Origin: Sphingomonas_E sp042693015
GTDB taxonomy: Bacteria; Pseudomonadota; Alphaproteobacteria; Sphingomonadales; Sphingomonadaceae
DNA length: 64,000 bases
Direction of reading: 5' to 3'
NCBI RefSeq assembly: GCF_042693015.1
Contig: NZ_CP170544.1
Coordinates: 3,224,001-3,288,000, forward strand
Below the pieces are notes generated by a model. The model was not told where the DNA came from. It saw only the letters and a list, made by a program, of their open reading frames with translations, and ran no database searches. Positions 16,760-25,737 of this stretch are shown piece after piece; the stretch's first letter is position 1; every line of letters starts with the position of its first letter. Made by a program: the position numbers and the translations under genes.

Positions 16760-18780
16760 CGCCTGCGGTGCCGGACGCGGGGGTGGCGAAGGCCGATCTC
16801 CATGTCGCCGATCTGGCCTCGGAAAGCGTCATCATCTTCGACAGCGAGGGCAGGATCCAATATTGGAATCCCGCATCCGAGGCCCTGTACGGCTGGCCGT
16901 CGCTCAGCATGATCGGCCGGGGCATCGACGATCTGACCGAACAGACCGGCACCGACTATGAGCATTGGCAGCAGCTGCTGCACGAGGGTACCTGGCTGGG
17001 GCAGATCAGCCGTCGCGACTTTTCCGGCGAGCATGTCGTGGTCGACGTCCGCCAATATGTTCGCTTCCATGGCGACGGGACGCCGCGCGATGTCGTCGAA
17101 TATGGGCGGCGATCGCTTGCGGAAGGCGAACAGGCCGGAACGGACTGGCACATCCCCGACCGGCTGATGGCGGCGAGCTGGGAAATCGACATAGCGGGCG
17201 CACAATCGCTGATTGCCGCCGCTGTGGACGTCCAGCCGGACGCTCACGAACGACATATGCTCGCGCTGATCCAGGCGAGCCGCGTGGCCGATGTCAACGA
17301 CCGGGCGGCACGCCTGCTGGGCGGAAACCGGGGCCGGGAAGTGATGATCGGCCAGTCTCTCGCAGCATTCTGGCCGATCGAACGGCGGGCGATGCTGGGC
17401 GAGCTCATCATCGAAGCTGTCACCGCCGGCGATCCCGGCAAGACGTTCAGGCGGCAGATCCCTTCCGACGGCATATTGCGCGATCCGGTGGTGACATTGT
17501 GGCTGGGGGAGAATCCGGACCGGATATTCGTGGCGGTGAACGGCACGGCGGACGACGACCGGTCCTACCTCTATCTCCGGGCGAGCGAGGCGCGCTACCG
17601 CAAGCTGGTCCATTATATGCCGACCGCGCTGCTGCAGGTCGACGCCAGCCACATGAAGAAGATCTATCTGGAGCTTCGATCTGCCGGCGTGGAGGATTTC
17701 AGCCAATATCTGGACGATCATCCAGAACTGGTGGAACTCGCCGCCGAAACCGTGGGGGTGACGGACGTCAACCGCAGGGCCGTGGAAATGTTCGGCGGGG
17801 CGAGCGCGCACGATCTCATCCGGCCGGTCGGCAATCTGCTCCTCGCCAACCGCGCCACGTTGCGGAATGTGATGATCGGCCGCTTCAACGGCCAGACCAG
17901 TCACAGCGAATTGACGAAGGTGCAAACGTGCGACGGCCGCACACTGGACGTGCAACTGTCCGTCACCTACCCGATCTCGTCGACCGAGCTGGACGTCACC
18001 ATCTTCAGCGTCGAGGACGTGACGGCCCGGCTGCAGATGGAAACCCAGCTCCGCCAGTTGCAGGCGGATTTCACGCATGCGGCGCGCATATCGACGCTCG
18101 GTGAACTGACGACATCCATCGCCCATGAGGTCAACCAGCCGCTCGCCGCGATCCTCACCAATGCGGAAACCAGCCTGCGCTGGCTGGCACGGGAAGAACC
18201 CAATATCGCCAAGGTCAAGGAACTGACGGCCCGCATCGCGGCCGGCGCCAATCGCGCCAATGACATCGTCCAGCGCATCCGGGGCATGGCGGCCAAGCAC
18301 CAGCCCGAGCAAATCGCGCTGGACCTCAATCAAGTCGCGCAGGAATCCATGCTGTTCCTGCGCCATGAGATCGAGTCCCGTTCGATCAGGATCACCACGG
18401 CCTTCGCCGAGAAATTGCCCGCGGTGATCGGCGACCGCATCCAGCTGCAGCAGGTGATCGTCAACCTGCTCATGAACGGTATCCAGGCGCTTGAAACCGG
18501 CAATGGTGCCGAATCCGCGATCATTCTCGGGACCAGCATGGACGACAAGGGCCTGGTGTGCCTCTCCGTGCGCGACACCGGTCCTGGCATAGATGCCGCC
18601 AATCTCGAACGTGTCTTCGAGGGCTTCTTCACGACGAAGGAAAGCGGGCTCGGCATCGGTCTCGTCATATGCCAGTCGATCATCATCGCGCATGGCGGCC
18701 GTATCACCGCTGGCAATCATCCCGATGGCGGCGCGGAGTTTCGCTTCACCATTCCGGAGCACATATCGGGCGCGCAATAG
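16756..18780 (+). CDS. Multi-PAS sensor histidine kinase
   Basis: 674 aa, soluble, with no transmembrane segment. Residues ~20-110 form a PAS domain (SVIIFDSEGRIQYWNPASEALYG). Two further PAS-like stretches follow, including one near residues 310-420 (KLVHYMPTALLQVDASHM). The HisKA motif SIAHEVNQPLAAILTNAE is at ~residue 455, and the ATPase motifs are NLLMNGIQAL, DTGPGID and GLGIGLVICQ. The HEVNQPL form is shared with FixL/DctB-type kinases. It is coupled to the receiver gene by an ATGA overlap. The cytosolic location and the adjacent NADH dehydrogenase-like gene suggest a redox, oxygen or metabolite signal, but no heme or flavin site was proven. Confidence 0.9.
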   Translation: MTPAVPDAGVAKADLHVADLASESVIIFDSEGRIQYWNPASEALYGWPSLSMIGRGIDDLTEQTGTDYEHWQQLLHEGTWLGQISRRDFSGEHVVVDVRQYVRFHGDGTPRDVVEYGRRSLAEGEQAGTDWHIPDRLMAASWEIDIAGAQSLIAAAVDVQPDAHERHMLALIQASRVADVNDRAARLLGGNRGREVMIGQSLAAFWPIERRAMLGELIIEAVTAGDPGKTFRRQIPSDGILRDPVVTLWLGENPDRIFVAVNGTADDDRSYLYLRASEARYRKLVHYMPTALLQVDASHMKKIYLELRSAGVEDFSQYLDDHPELVELAAETVGVTDVNRRAVEMFGGASAHDLIRPVGNLLLANRATLRNVMIGRFNGQTSHSELTKVQTCDGRTLDVQLSVTYPISSTELDVTIFSVEDVTARLQMETQLRQLQADFTHAARISTLGELTTSIAHEVNQPLAAILTNAETSLRWLAREEPNIAKVKELTARIAAGANRANDIVQRIRGMAAKHQPEQIALDLNQVAQESMLFLRHEIESRSIRITTAFAEKLPAVIGDRIQLQQVIVNLLMNGIQALETGNGAESAIILGTSMDDKGLVCLSVRDTGPGIDAANLERVFEGFFTTKESGLGIGLVICQSIIIAHGGRITAGNHPDGGAEFRFTIPEHISGAQ

Positions 18781-18793
18781 CTATCGAATGGCA

Positions 18794-18816
18794 AGACCTA
18801 TACCCTTGTATGGTCT
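18794..18816. promoter_or_regulatory. Dyad AGACC-n13-GGTCT upstream of the MBL gene
   Basis: 5-bp arms spaced 13 bp apart, with TATACCCTTGTAT between them, 91 bp before the metallo-hydrolase ATG. A partly similar string (AGACCTTGGTATGGTT) lies at 16272 just upstream of the receiver gene, suggesting a shared regulator site for this block. The regulator is unproven. Confidence 0.4.
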
Positions 18817-18906
18817 GTCCAACTCCTCCACCCAATCGACCGAAAACGAGCCTCGACCTAGCCTCGTCCACGCCGCGATCGAGGCGGCGGTCATGAGGAT
18901 AGAGAC

Positions 18907-19824
18907 ATGAAGCTGGACAATATCGCACGCTCCGCCGGTGCGGGGCTCGAAGAGCTGGTTCCGTCGCGCTACGCGCTGCAGGTCGGCGAGATTGACGTGC
19001 TGGTGGTCAGCGACGGCGTGCTGCCAATATCGCCCCAAGTTCTGGCGGCCAATGTCGAACCAAGCGTCTTCGAAGGCTGGCTGGACGAACAGTTTCTGCC
19101 CCACGATGTGGCCCACTGGCCGCTGAATGTCCTTGTGGTGCGCAGTGGCGATCAGACCATTCTCGTCGACTCGGGGCTCGGGGCGGACCCGAACCTGAAG
19201 CTGGCGAAGTCGGGACGTCTGGCTGAACGACTGGAAGCCGCCGGGATCGAGCTTGCGTCGGTGACCGACGTGGTACTGACCCACATGCACATGGACCATA
19301 TCGGAGGGCTGATTGTCGACGGAATGCGCGACAGGCTCCGTGCGGATTTACGCGTTCATGTTGCGGAGGCCGAGGTCAGGTTCTGGGAATCGCCCGATTT
19401 CTCGCGGACGGCGATGCCTGCCGGTTTCCCCGATGCACTGCGGGGGGCGGCCAAGCGGTTCATGGAGCAATATGGCAATCAGGTGCGCATGTTCGCGGAG
19501 GAATATGAGGTGGCGCCCGGCGTGATCGCTCAACGCACCGGCGGTCATACTCCCGGACACAGCCTCGTCCGCATCACCTCCGGCGGCGAACGGCTGGCCT
19601 TCGTTGGCGACGCCATATTTCAGGTCGGCTTTGATTGCCCGGATTGGCAGAACGGCTTCGAACACGACCCTGAAGAGGCTACCCGCGTTCGCATCCGGCT
19701 GTTGCAGGAAGCTGCGGCAAGCGGCGAGCTGCTGGTGGCGACGCATCTGTCCTTCCCGTCCGTCGGACGGGTGGCCGTTGACGGTGACGCCTTCCGCTGG
19801 GTGCCGGCGATCTGGGACTATTGA
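18907..19824 (+). CDS. MBL-fold metallo-hydrolase
   Basis: 305 aa, with no clear signal peptide. The zinc-binding signature THMHMDHIGG is at ~residues 119-128, a second His is in GGHTPGHS (~residue 215), and an Asp is in VGDAIF; together these give the usual binuclear metal site. The family covers lactonases, glyoxalase II-like and aryl hydrolases. It follows the kinase after a 126-bp gap with its own candidate regulatory dyad. It may be a target of the two-component system. The substrate is unknown. Confidence 0.88.
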   Translation: MKLDNIARSAGAGLEELVPSRYALQVGEIDVLVVSDGVLPISPQVLAANVEPSVFEGWLDEQFLPHDVAHWPLNVLVVRSGDQTILVDSGLGADPNLKLAKSGRLAERLEAAGIELASVTDVVLTHMHMDHIGGLIVDGMRDRLRADLRVHVAEAEVRFWESPDFSRTAMPAGFPDALRGAAKRFMEQYGNQVRMFAEEYEVAPGVIAQRTGGHTPGHSLVRITSGGERLAFVGDAIFQVGFDCPDWQNGFEHDPEEATRVRIRLLQEAAASGELLVATHLSFPSVGRVAVDGDAFRWVPAIWDY

Positions 19825-20006
19825 TCGCTCCCGGAGCCCAGGTCGAACCAGGGCGCATGCGCAGCGCGTTGAATGTGCCGGCGCCCTGGTCCGTCCGCTT
19901 CCGCTGGACAGCAAAGGGGCATGAGCGCAAGATCGGTTGATCCCGGCTTTCGCTCAATATTGGTACGAACCATGGTTGATGCGCTACTGCCTCCATTTTG
20001 CTGGTC

Positions 20007-20153
20007 ATGGTCGCAGGCGGATTCCTCCTGATCCGCTCGCGCCCCATTCGTTACCGGCTCGCATTCGGGCTGATCGTGCTGGCAGTCCTCGCGCCCGTTC
20101 TGGCCCATCGCGATGCCCTGCCGCTGCCGCCATCCGATCTGGGTATGGCCTGA
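20007..20153 (+). CDS. Possible small membrane protein (48 aa) or gene remnant
   Basis: An ATG frame encodes one strong hydrophobic segment (RLAFGLIVLAVLAPVLA) after a short basic stretch. No good ribosome site is seen. A second frame starting at the ATG at 19973 (MVDALLPP) could join it after a single frameshift, so this may be the tail of a decayed gene. The rest of the 559-bp gap 19825-20383 holds only a degenerate interspersed repeat (20205). Confidence 0.3.
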   Translation: MVAGGFLLIRSRPIRYRLAFGLIVLAVLAPVLAHRDALPLPPSDLGMA

Positions 20154-20204
20154 ACGACTGGTGGACCCGCGCGCTAAACCGCACGATCCCGCGTCAAAAG
20201 CTGG

Positions 20205-20233
20205 CATCGTTCTCAATCTGAATCACCGGCAGC
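20205..20233. repeat. Degenerate interspersed repeat (CTGAATnACCGGCAG family)
   Basis: 29 bp that match 54648-54676 at all but three positions. The common core is CATCGTTCTC, then CTGAAT, then ACCGGCAGC. Related copies lie near 29591, 40219 and 55595. All are intergenic. Confidence 0.6.
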
Positions 20234-20383
20234 AATCAGGCGCCGGGAAACATGCTTCTACGTCGGCTATGGCGGCGATCACGGGCATAAGCTTGGTTTA
20301 GGCAGACACCCGAAAGCGGGATATCATGAGGAATGCCCGTTTGGGCATGGTCCGACGAACCAGGCGAGTGGGAGCAAAGTGCG

Positions 20384-20938
20384 ATGAAGGCACTGACGGC
20401 GCTACTTTGGGCAGTGGTGACATTTTCCCCAGCCGCGTTCGCCGCACCGCCCAACGAGGTTCGGAAGGTCGAGCGCGATGGATCGCACGATTTCGATTTT
20501 TTAATTGGCAATTGGAAGGCGCACGTTCGGCGGCTGCCTGATCGACTGGTCGGATCGACAAAGTGGGACGTCTATGACGGGATTTCGAATCATCACAAGC
20601 TGCTGGATAGCAACGCCAATTTTGAGCAATTCGAAGTGGATGGCCCCGCCGGGCACCTTAAGGCGCAAACTCTGCGGCTTTACAATCCGGAGAGCCGACA
20701 ATGGTCTATTTTTCTGATCGACGTGAATGCTGGCACGCTCCAGCTGCCTCCCGTCGTTGGTCAATTTAATGGCAAACGGGGCGAGTTTTACGATCAGGAG
20801 CTATGGAAAGGCCGAGCAGTGCTCGTGCGTTATGTCTGGCTCGACATCTCTCCCAGAGAAGCGCGGATGGAGCAGTCTTTCTCGGACGATGGCGGCAAAA
20901 CATGGGAAGTAAACTGGATTTGCGAATTGACACGCTAG
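20384..20938 (+). CDS. Exported hypothetical protein, DUF1579-like
   Basis: 184 aa. The start at 20384 gives a clean signal peptide, MKALTALLWAVVTFSPAAFA, with GGGAG upstream. The mature part begins with HDFDFLIGNWKAHVRRL and continues with WDVYDG, LRLYNPESRQWSIFLID and WSDDGGKTWEVNW-type segments. This is the pattern of a small lipocalin-like periplasmic family of unknown function (DUF1579-like). It is convergent with the CHAT gene, with 53 bp between their ends. Confidence 0.75.
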   Translation: MKALTALLWAVVTFSPAAFAAPPNEVRKVERDGSHDFDFLIGNWKAHVRRLPDRLVGSTKWDVYDGISNHHKLLDSNANFEQFEVDGPAGHLKAQTLRLYNPESRQWSIFLIDVNAGTLQLPPVVGQFNGKRGEFYDQELWKGRAVLVRYVWLDISPREARMEQSFSDDGGKTWEVNWICELTR

Positions 20939-20991
20939 AGAGCCCCAAGTCCGAGCGAGTTATGGGTTAAAAAGACACTTCGAATGACGCC

Positions 20992-23900
20992 CTATCCACC
21001 CGTCAGGCTGAAGGGAGCCCAGAAGAAGGGGTGGGTCTTGAGCGATCCATCGCGATCCTCGATGAAGTCGATCGCGGTCTTGCGCAGCGCCTTCGCTGGC
21101 GTATCGCCCTCTGCCGTGCGGCGGACGGTGGCCGAGGTGATGATGGCGGCCGCGTCGGATTCTACCGGCCAGTGCGTCACCAGCAGTGATCTCGCGCCCG
21201 CATAGAAGAAGGATTTGGCGAGGCCCGACAGCGGCTCCGCATTGGGCGAACCATCGTCGGCAGCGGTATTGCAGGCAGACAGGATCACCCAGTCGGCGCG
21301 CATCCGGAGCAAAGCGATCTCGCTCGCCGAAAGCAGGCCGTCGTCCGCGCTGCTGGCAACCGGCGGCGGGGTGAGCGCGAGCGCGGGCTCCGCATAGCCG
21401 CTGAGTTCACCGGCAACGAGGCCATGGGTGGCGAAGACAACGACGCCGAACCCTTCGAGCGGGGTCGAGCGGATGACGGCTTCGCTGGCATCGCGCCCGA
21501 GCAGCAGCTTGGCGCCAGATCTCCCGATCGAGTCCGCGATCTTGCCGAGTTCGTCGCTGGTTTCGGGCAGCGGAGTGAGTTGGCGCAACAATCCGACATC
21601 GGCGAGGCGGGTGCGGGCCATTCCCCGGAGGATCGCACCGCGTTGCGCATTATCGTTGGCGGCGCCGGCGAACAGAGCCCCGCCCACGCCCAGCATCGTC
21701 CGGCGTGGCGCCATGCCGCCTTCGACCGCACGGAGGGCAACGATCGAGGCGATCGAGGGATAGTTGACGATCGCCGCACGGCGGATGAGCCAAGCTAGCT
21801 TCGTATAGTCCGCGGCGTCGCCATTGATCGCCGGCGGCGCTTCGGTGACGAGGACCGCGAAGGGCAGGCTTGCCAACGGGCCGTCGGGGACGACGAGCAA
21901 GGTATCACTGGCCTGAAGGAAATCATTGGCGGGTGCGATCAAGGCCGCAAAGAGCCGATAGGCGCCGGCCGCGTCATAGGTCGGCAATTCCGTCTTCCAG
22001 CGGGACGGATCGAGCGTGGCGCGCAGGCTTTCGACCAGGCGCGTCATTTCCTGACGACCGAGCGCTGCGCGATAGGCAATCGCGGCGTCCCGCCGGACGG
22101 CGATCACATAGGTTGCGTCGTCGGCGACGGTGAAGGCCAGCGCTGCCTCGCCATCCCGCAGTGTCCGCTGAAGATCAGGCAGATCGACGACGCGCGACTT
22201 GATGAGCAGATCGAGCCGGGGATTGCGGACCACAAGCTGCGCGTCGATTTCCGCGACGCGTGACGCAACCGCCTGTTGCCGCGTGAGGAGGGCATCGCGG
22301 CGGGCGTCGTCATCCTCGACCCCGGCAGCGAGACTCCCGACCAGTTCGTCCTGGATGTAACGCCATTCGGCGGAGAGATCGTTGCGCTCACCCAGCAGTG
22401 CGCCGAGCGCCGGATCGGCGGCTTGCAGCCGCGTCGCCATCTGGGCGATCGCCCCACCGGTGCTGGCGGCATTGGCGAGTTGGTTCGTCGCGAGCATCCG
22501 CCGCACCGCCGCATCGCCGCGGACGGGCTCGCCGGGTTTGACGCCTGCGGTGGTGAGCGCGAGATCGCGGGTCAAAATATTACGCGCGGCGCGTCGTTCG
22601 GCCTGGGCGTCATTCCAGGGACGCGCCTCGCCGATCGCAAGGCGTTTGCGCAGCACGTCGACCGCTTCCTGACTGCGATCGAGCGCATCGCCGGTCGCGC
22701 CCTGGGCTGCGCGTGCGGAGGCGAGGTTCGACAGGGTCACGCCCAGCGCGAGCGCACTATCCCCGCCCCAACGCCGCTGGATGGCGAGCGCGCGGCGGAA
22801 ATAGGTTTCAGCGCGCGGGGCATCGCGCCGTTCGAGCGCGATTTCGCCCAAGGCACTCAACCCCGGTGTCAGATCGAAGGATTTGGCGCCGCGGGCATCG
22901 CGGAATGCCGTGAGGGCGAGCCCCAGCTCCCGCTCGGCCGCCGGCAGATCGCCAGCCTTGCGGGACACGAGGCCGAGCGAGGCATGGGCATAAGCGAGCG
23001 TCAACGGCGCCTGTTCGACGGGCCGTTCAAGGATGGCGAGCGCGGCCTTTGCTGCGGCGACGCCCTCCTTGGCGCGCTGCGCCTCGCCCAGCATCAGCGC
23101 CTTTTCCATCAGCGCCTGCGCTTCGGCTTCGCTGCCATCGCCATAGGCCTTGCGGGCGAGGCCGACGACGCCGTCGAACAAGGAGGCGGAACGATCGAAA
23201 TCGCGCGACATGCCCGCGACCACGGCAAGCCCATAGACGATCTCGCCCTCCCGCGGATTGTTGCCGAGCTTGAGCGCAGCGAGCGCGGCCAGCGCGGTGG
23301 TGAAGGAGGCCGAGGCTTCGGGCAGTTCGCGCCGGATCATGTGGATCGTGCCGCGCCGCTGGGCCACGTCGGTCGCGAGCGTGGGGTCACAGGGGTCGGG
23401 ACGGATCGCGGCTTTCTCCGCCTGCTGGACGAGATCGAGCGCGCGGGTCAGCCGTCCCTGCTCATAGGCGATCGCCGCGCGGACCAAGGTGAGACGGGGC
23501 GGCGTATCGCCTCCGGCGGCTTTGAGCGCCGCGGCGGCTTCGTCCGCGGCGGCATTCGCCTCGGCAAATTGCAGGGCGCGGCGGCTGGCGTCGGCAAGAC
23601 GCAGCAGCGCGCTCGCCTTCAGTCCGGCCGGAATGTCCGCGCCACGGGCGATCGTCGCGGCGCGGCGGGCATGATCGAGCCCGGCTGCCGGCCTGCCGGC
23701 GGTATATTCGAAATCGCTATAGGCGATCTCGGCATTGGCGGCGGCTGCGCGGTCGGCACCGGCATCCAGCTGCGGCACGATCCGCGCGAATATGGCCGCT
23801 GCTTCGTTCCTCTGCCCCATGCCGGCCAAAGCCACCGCGAGATTCTGGGAGACGAGAGCCTGTTCGGCACCGTTCGGTCCCGTCCGGGCGATCGCGAGCG

Positions 23901-24195
23901 TGACCGCCGTCCGGGCGCTCGTTTCCGCGCGGCGATAGTCAAACAGACCGTTGGCATAGGTCGCGATGTCGTGATGGATCGCCAGGAAGCCGGGCGCATC
24001 AGGCTTCCACTCCGCTTTCGCCGCGGCAAACGCCTGATCCATCCCGGCCAGCGCGCCAGCAATGTCGCACTGGGCCGCCTTGGCGCGTGCAGCCTGGACA
24101 AGCTCGACCGGTGTGGCCGCGGAGGCGGGAGGTGGGAGGAGAAGGGCAAGAAGCGGAAAGATAAGTCCATGTCCGCGCCATGACCGCACCATCAT
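20992..24195 (-). CDS. Exported TPR-CHAT protein (caspase-like protease)
   Basis: 1067 aa. An N-terminal signal peptide (LIFPLLALLLPPPASAA) is followed by ~600 residues of Ala-rich helical repeats of TPR type (for example FLAIHHDIATYANGLFDYRRAE, LSALGEIALERRDAPRAETYFRRAL). The C-terminal CHAT domain (~residues 730-1067) has the catalytic His in FATHG (~924) and Cys in LSACNT (~975), so it looks active. CHAT domains are caspase/separase-like cysteine proteases. It is divergent from the SLAM-like and FecR-domain genes, with an 18-bp inverted repeat between them. The signal peptide implies periplasmic action. Its target is unknown; a surface protein of this locus is a reasonable guess. Confidence 0.88.
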   Translation of the reverse strand: MMVRSWRGHGLIFPLLALLLPPPASAATPVELVQAARAKAAQCDIAGALAGMDQAFAAAKAEWKPDAPGFLAIHHDIATYANGLFDYRRAETSARTAVTLAIARTGPNGAEQALVSQNLAVALAGMGQRNEAAAIFARIVPQLDAGADRAAAANAEIAYSDFEYTAGRPAAGLDHARRAATIARGADIPAGLKASALLRLADASRRALQFAEANAAADEAAAALKAAGGDTPPRLTLVRAAIAYEQGRLTRALDLVQQAEKAAIRPDPCDPTLATDVAQRRGTIHMIRRELPEASASFTTALAALAALKLGNNPREGEIVYGLAVVAGMSRDFDRSASLFDGVVGLARKAYGDGSEAEAQALMEKALMLGEAQRAKEGVAAAKAALAILERPVEQAPLTLAYAHASLGLVSRKAGDLPAAERELGLALTAFRDARGAKSFDLTPGLSALGEIALERRDAPRAETYFRRALAIQRRWGGDSALALGVTLSNLASARAAQGATGDALDRSQEAVDVLRKRLAIGEARPWNDAQAERRAARNILTRDLALTTAGVKPGEPVRGDAAVRRMLATNQLANAASTGGAIAQMATRLQAADPALGALLGERNDLSAEWRYIQDELVGSLAAGVEDDDARRDALLTRQQAVASRVAEIDAQLVVRNPRLDLLIKSRVVDLPDLQRTLRDGEAALAFTVADDATYVIAVRRDAAIAYRAALGRQEMTRLVESLRATLDPSRWKTELPTYDAAGAYRLFAALIAPANDFLQASDTLLVVPDGPLASLPFAVLVTEAPPAINGDAADYTKLAWLIRRAAIVNYPSIASIVALRAVEGGMAPRRTMLGVGGALFAGAANDNAQRGAILRGMARTRLADVGLLRQLTPLPETSDELGKIADSIGRSGAKLLLGRDASEAVIRSTPLEGFGVVVFATHGLVAGELSGYAEPALALTPPPVASSADDGLLSASEIALLRMRADWVILSACNTAADDGSPNAEPLSGLAKSFFYAGARSLLVTHWPVESDAAAIITSATVRRTAEGDTPAKALRKTAIDFIEDRDGSLKTHPFFWAPFSLTGG

Positions 24196-24228
24196 CCGCC
24201 CCCAGATCGATCTACGCGGTTACAAGTA

Positions 24229-24246
24229 ACATATTTGAAAATATGT
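24229..24246. promoter_or_regulatory. Inverted repeat ACATATTT-GA-AAATATGT
   Basis: 8-bp perfect arms with a 2-bp centre in the AT-rich divergent promoter, 34 bp from the CHAT start. It is a candidate operator or promoter element shared by the CHAT gene and the SLAM/FecR operon. Confidence 0.5.
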
Positions 24247-24387
24247 AATTCATGTTAGGCAATTCGCCTATTCCCTTAAGTCGTTTTTTGACGGACTATG
24301 AACTCGACTCGCCAAGGCGGGTCAGGGGGCAAATGGATTGGCGTGGGTCGCAGACCGATCTCCCCGTTTTTGGCGGAAGGGGGATTC

Positions 24388-25713
24388 GTGCGCCTTGCAT
24401 CTGGGGGGGCGAGCGCGACGCTCGCATTGCTGTGTTCGATCTTCGTGGCCGCGCCGGTCATGGCCCAGGCGGGGTCTCCGGCCGATAATGATGCCACCCA
24501 AAACTCGGCGGATGCCGAGGAGTCCTTTCGCTATGCGGCGAAGGCGGCCGAGGAGGGCGATATCGTCGGCGCCATCGCGGCGCTGGAACGCATCCTGCAG
24601 AACAATCCAGACCTGTCGAACATCAAGCTCGAACTCGGCCTGCTCTATCTGCGGGCGGGCAATGCCGATCTCGCGCGATCCTATCTGCGTCAGGCGGTGA
24701 ATGCGCCCGACGCGCCCGAAGCGGCGCGGCAGCGGGCGCGGCTGGCGCTGGGTGCAGCGTCGAGCGCATCAGGCGGTTTCACGATCGGTGGCACCGTGTT
24801 CGGCAGCTTCCAGGTCCAGTCCAACCCTAACGGATCGCCGGGATCGGTCAGCGTGATCGGACCGGGCGGGCTGCCGATCATCGTCTCGGGCGACGATCTC
24901 GCGATCCCGCGGGGGAGCGACATTTCGGTCAATCTCGCCGGTGCGTTCGAGATCCGCCACGGCCTCGGCGGGCAACGGCCGGACGATGTCGTGCTCGCGC
25001 TCTACATGTCGCAGACCAATTATGCCGACACGACCGATCTCGATGCCACCTATCTCGATGCGCGGATCGGCCCGCGCTTCTTCACCGGATCGACGCAGTC
25101 GCCGACCGGCTATATCCGGCCCTTCATCTCCGCCACCGGCCTCGCCCTCGGCCATGCGCGCTATTTCGCTGCCTTTGGCGGCGGTGGCGAATTCCTGTTC
25201 CGGCCGTCGTTCGGCGCGAACATCACCGGCCAACTCGGCTACGAACGGCGCGACTATAACAATTCCAACCGACGCCCGACGGCCGATGACCAGAGCGGTG
25301 ACTATGTTTCCGGCGTGCTCGAATATTCGCAACAGGTGTCGACGCGCCTGCGCGGCAGCGCCTCCTTCCTGTTCGAAGGTGCGGAGGCCGATCGCGATTA
25401 TTGGAGCCGCACGACGCTCGGCGGCCAGATGGGCCTGATCTATTCCTTCGCCTCTTCGGCGGGCGGGGACAGTTGGGTGGCACGGCTTTCGGGCGCCTAT
25501 CGCCGCAGCGACTATTCCGAACCGGACCCGCTGGTGGATGCCGCCGTCAAGCGGAACGAGGATCGCATCGATCTGGTCGCGACGCTCGCCATTCCGGTGG
25601 CGAAGTTCCTCTCGCTGGACCTGCGGCTCGCCCAGACCTGGAACAATTCGAACCTGCCCAATTACGAATTCAACAACACGCAGGGCGGGTTCGGCCTGAC
25701 CTATCGATTCTGA
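24388..25713 (+). CDS. SLAM-like outer-membrane protein (TPR + beta-barrel)
   Basis: About 441 aa from a GTG at 24388 that has GGAAGGGGG upstream and gives a clean signal peptide (RLASGGASATLALLCSIFVAAPVMAQ). An ATG at 24298 would add 30 residues. TPR-like helices (~residues 40-130, LELGLLYLRAGNADLARSYL) precede ~300 residues of alternating strands ending in GLTYRF, a typical outer-membrane terminus. This layout is that of surface lipoprotein assembly modulators (SLAM, DUF560), which move partner proteins to the cell surface. The next gene starts 24 bp later and encodes a large repeat-linked protein that may be its client. Confidence 0.72.
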   Translation: MRLASGGASATLALLCSIFVAAPVMAQAGSPADNDATQNSADAEESFRYAAKAAEEGDIVGAIAALERILQNNPDLSNIKLELGLLYLRAGNADLARSYLRQAVNAPDAPEAARQRARLALGAASSASGGFTIGGTVFGSFQVQSNPNGSPGSVSVIGPGGLPIIVSGDDLAIPRGSDISVNLAGAFEIRHGLGGQRPDDVVLALYMSQTNYADTTDLDATYLDARIGPRFFTGSTQSPTGYIRPFISATGLALGHARYFAAFGGGGEFLFRPSFGANITGQLGYERRDYNNSNRRPTADDQSGDYVSGVLEYSQQVSTRLRGSASFLFEGAEADRDYWSRTTLGGQMGLIYSFASSAGGDSWVARLSGAYRRSDYSEPDPLVDAAVKRNEDRIDLVATLAIPVAKFLSLDLRLAQTWNNSNLPNYEFNNTQGGFGLTYRF

Positions 25714-25737
25714 AGCGACATGAACCGGAGCACGACC

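Noticed and set aside
16270..18777. 835-codon open frame opposite the histidine kinase
   Set aside because: It is His/Arg/Asp/Gly-rich antisense of a gene with all kinase motifs. Similar frames oppose the CHAT gene (22276-24183), the amidohydrolase (5262-6749) and both exported hydrolases (40719-41858, 42013-43914).
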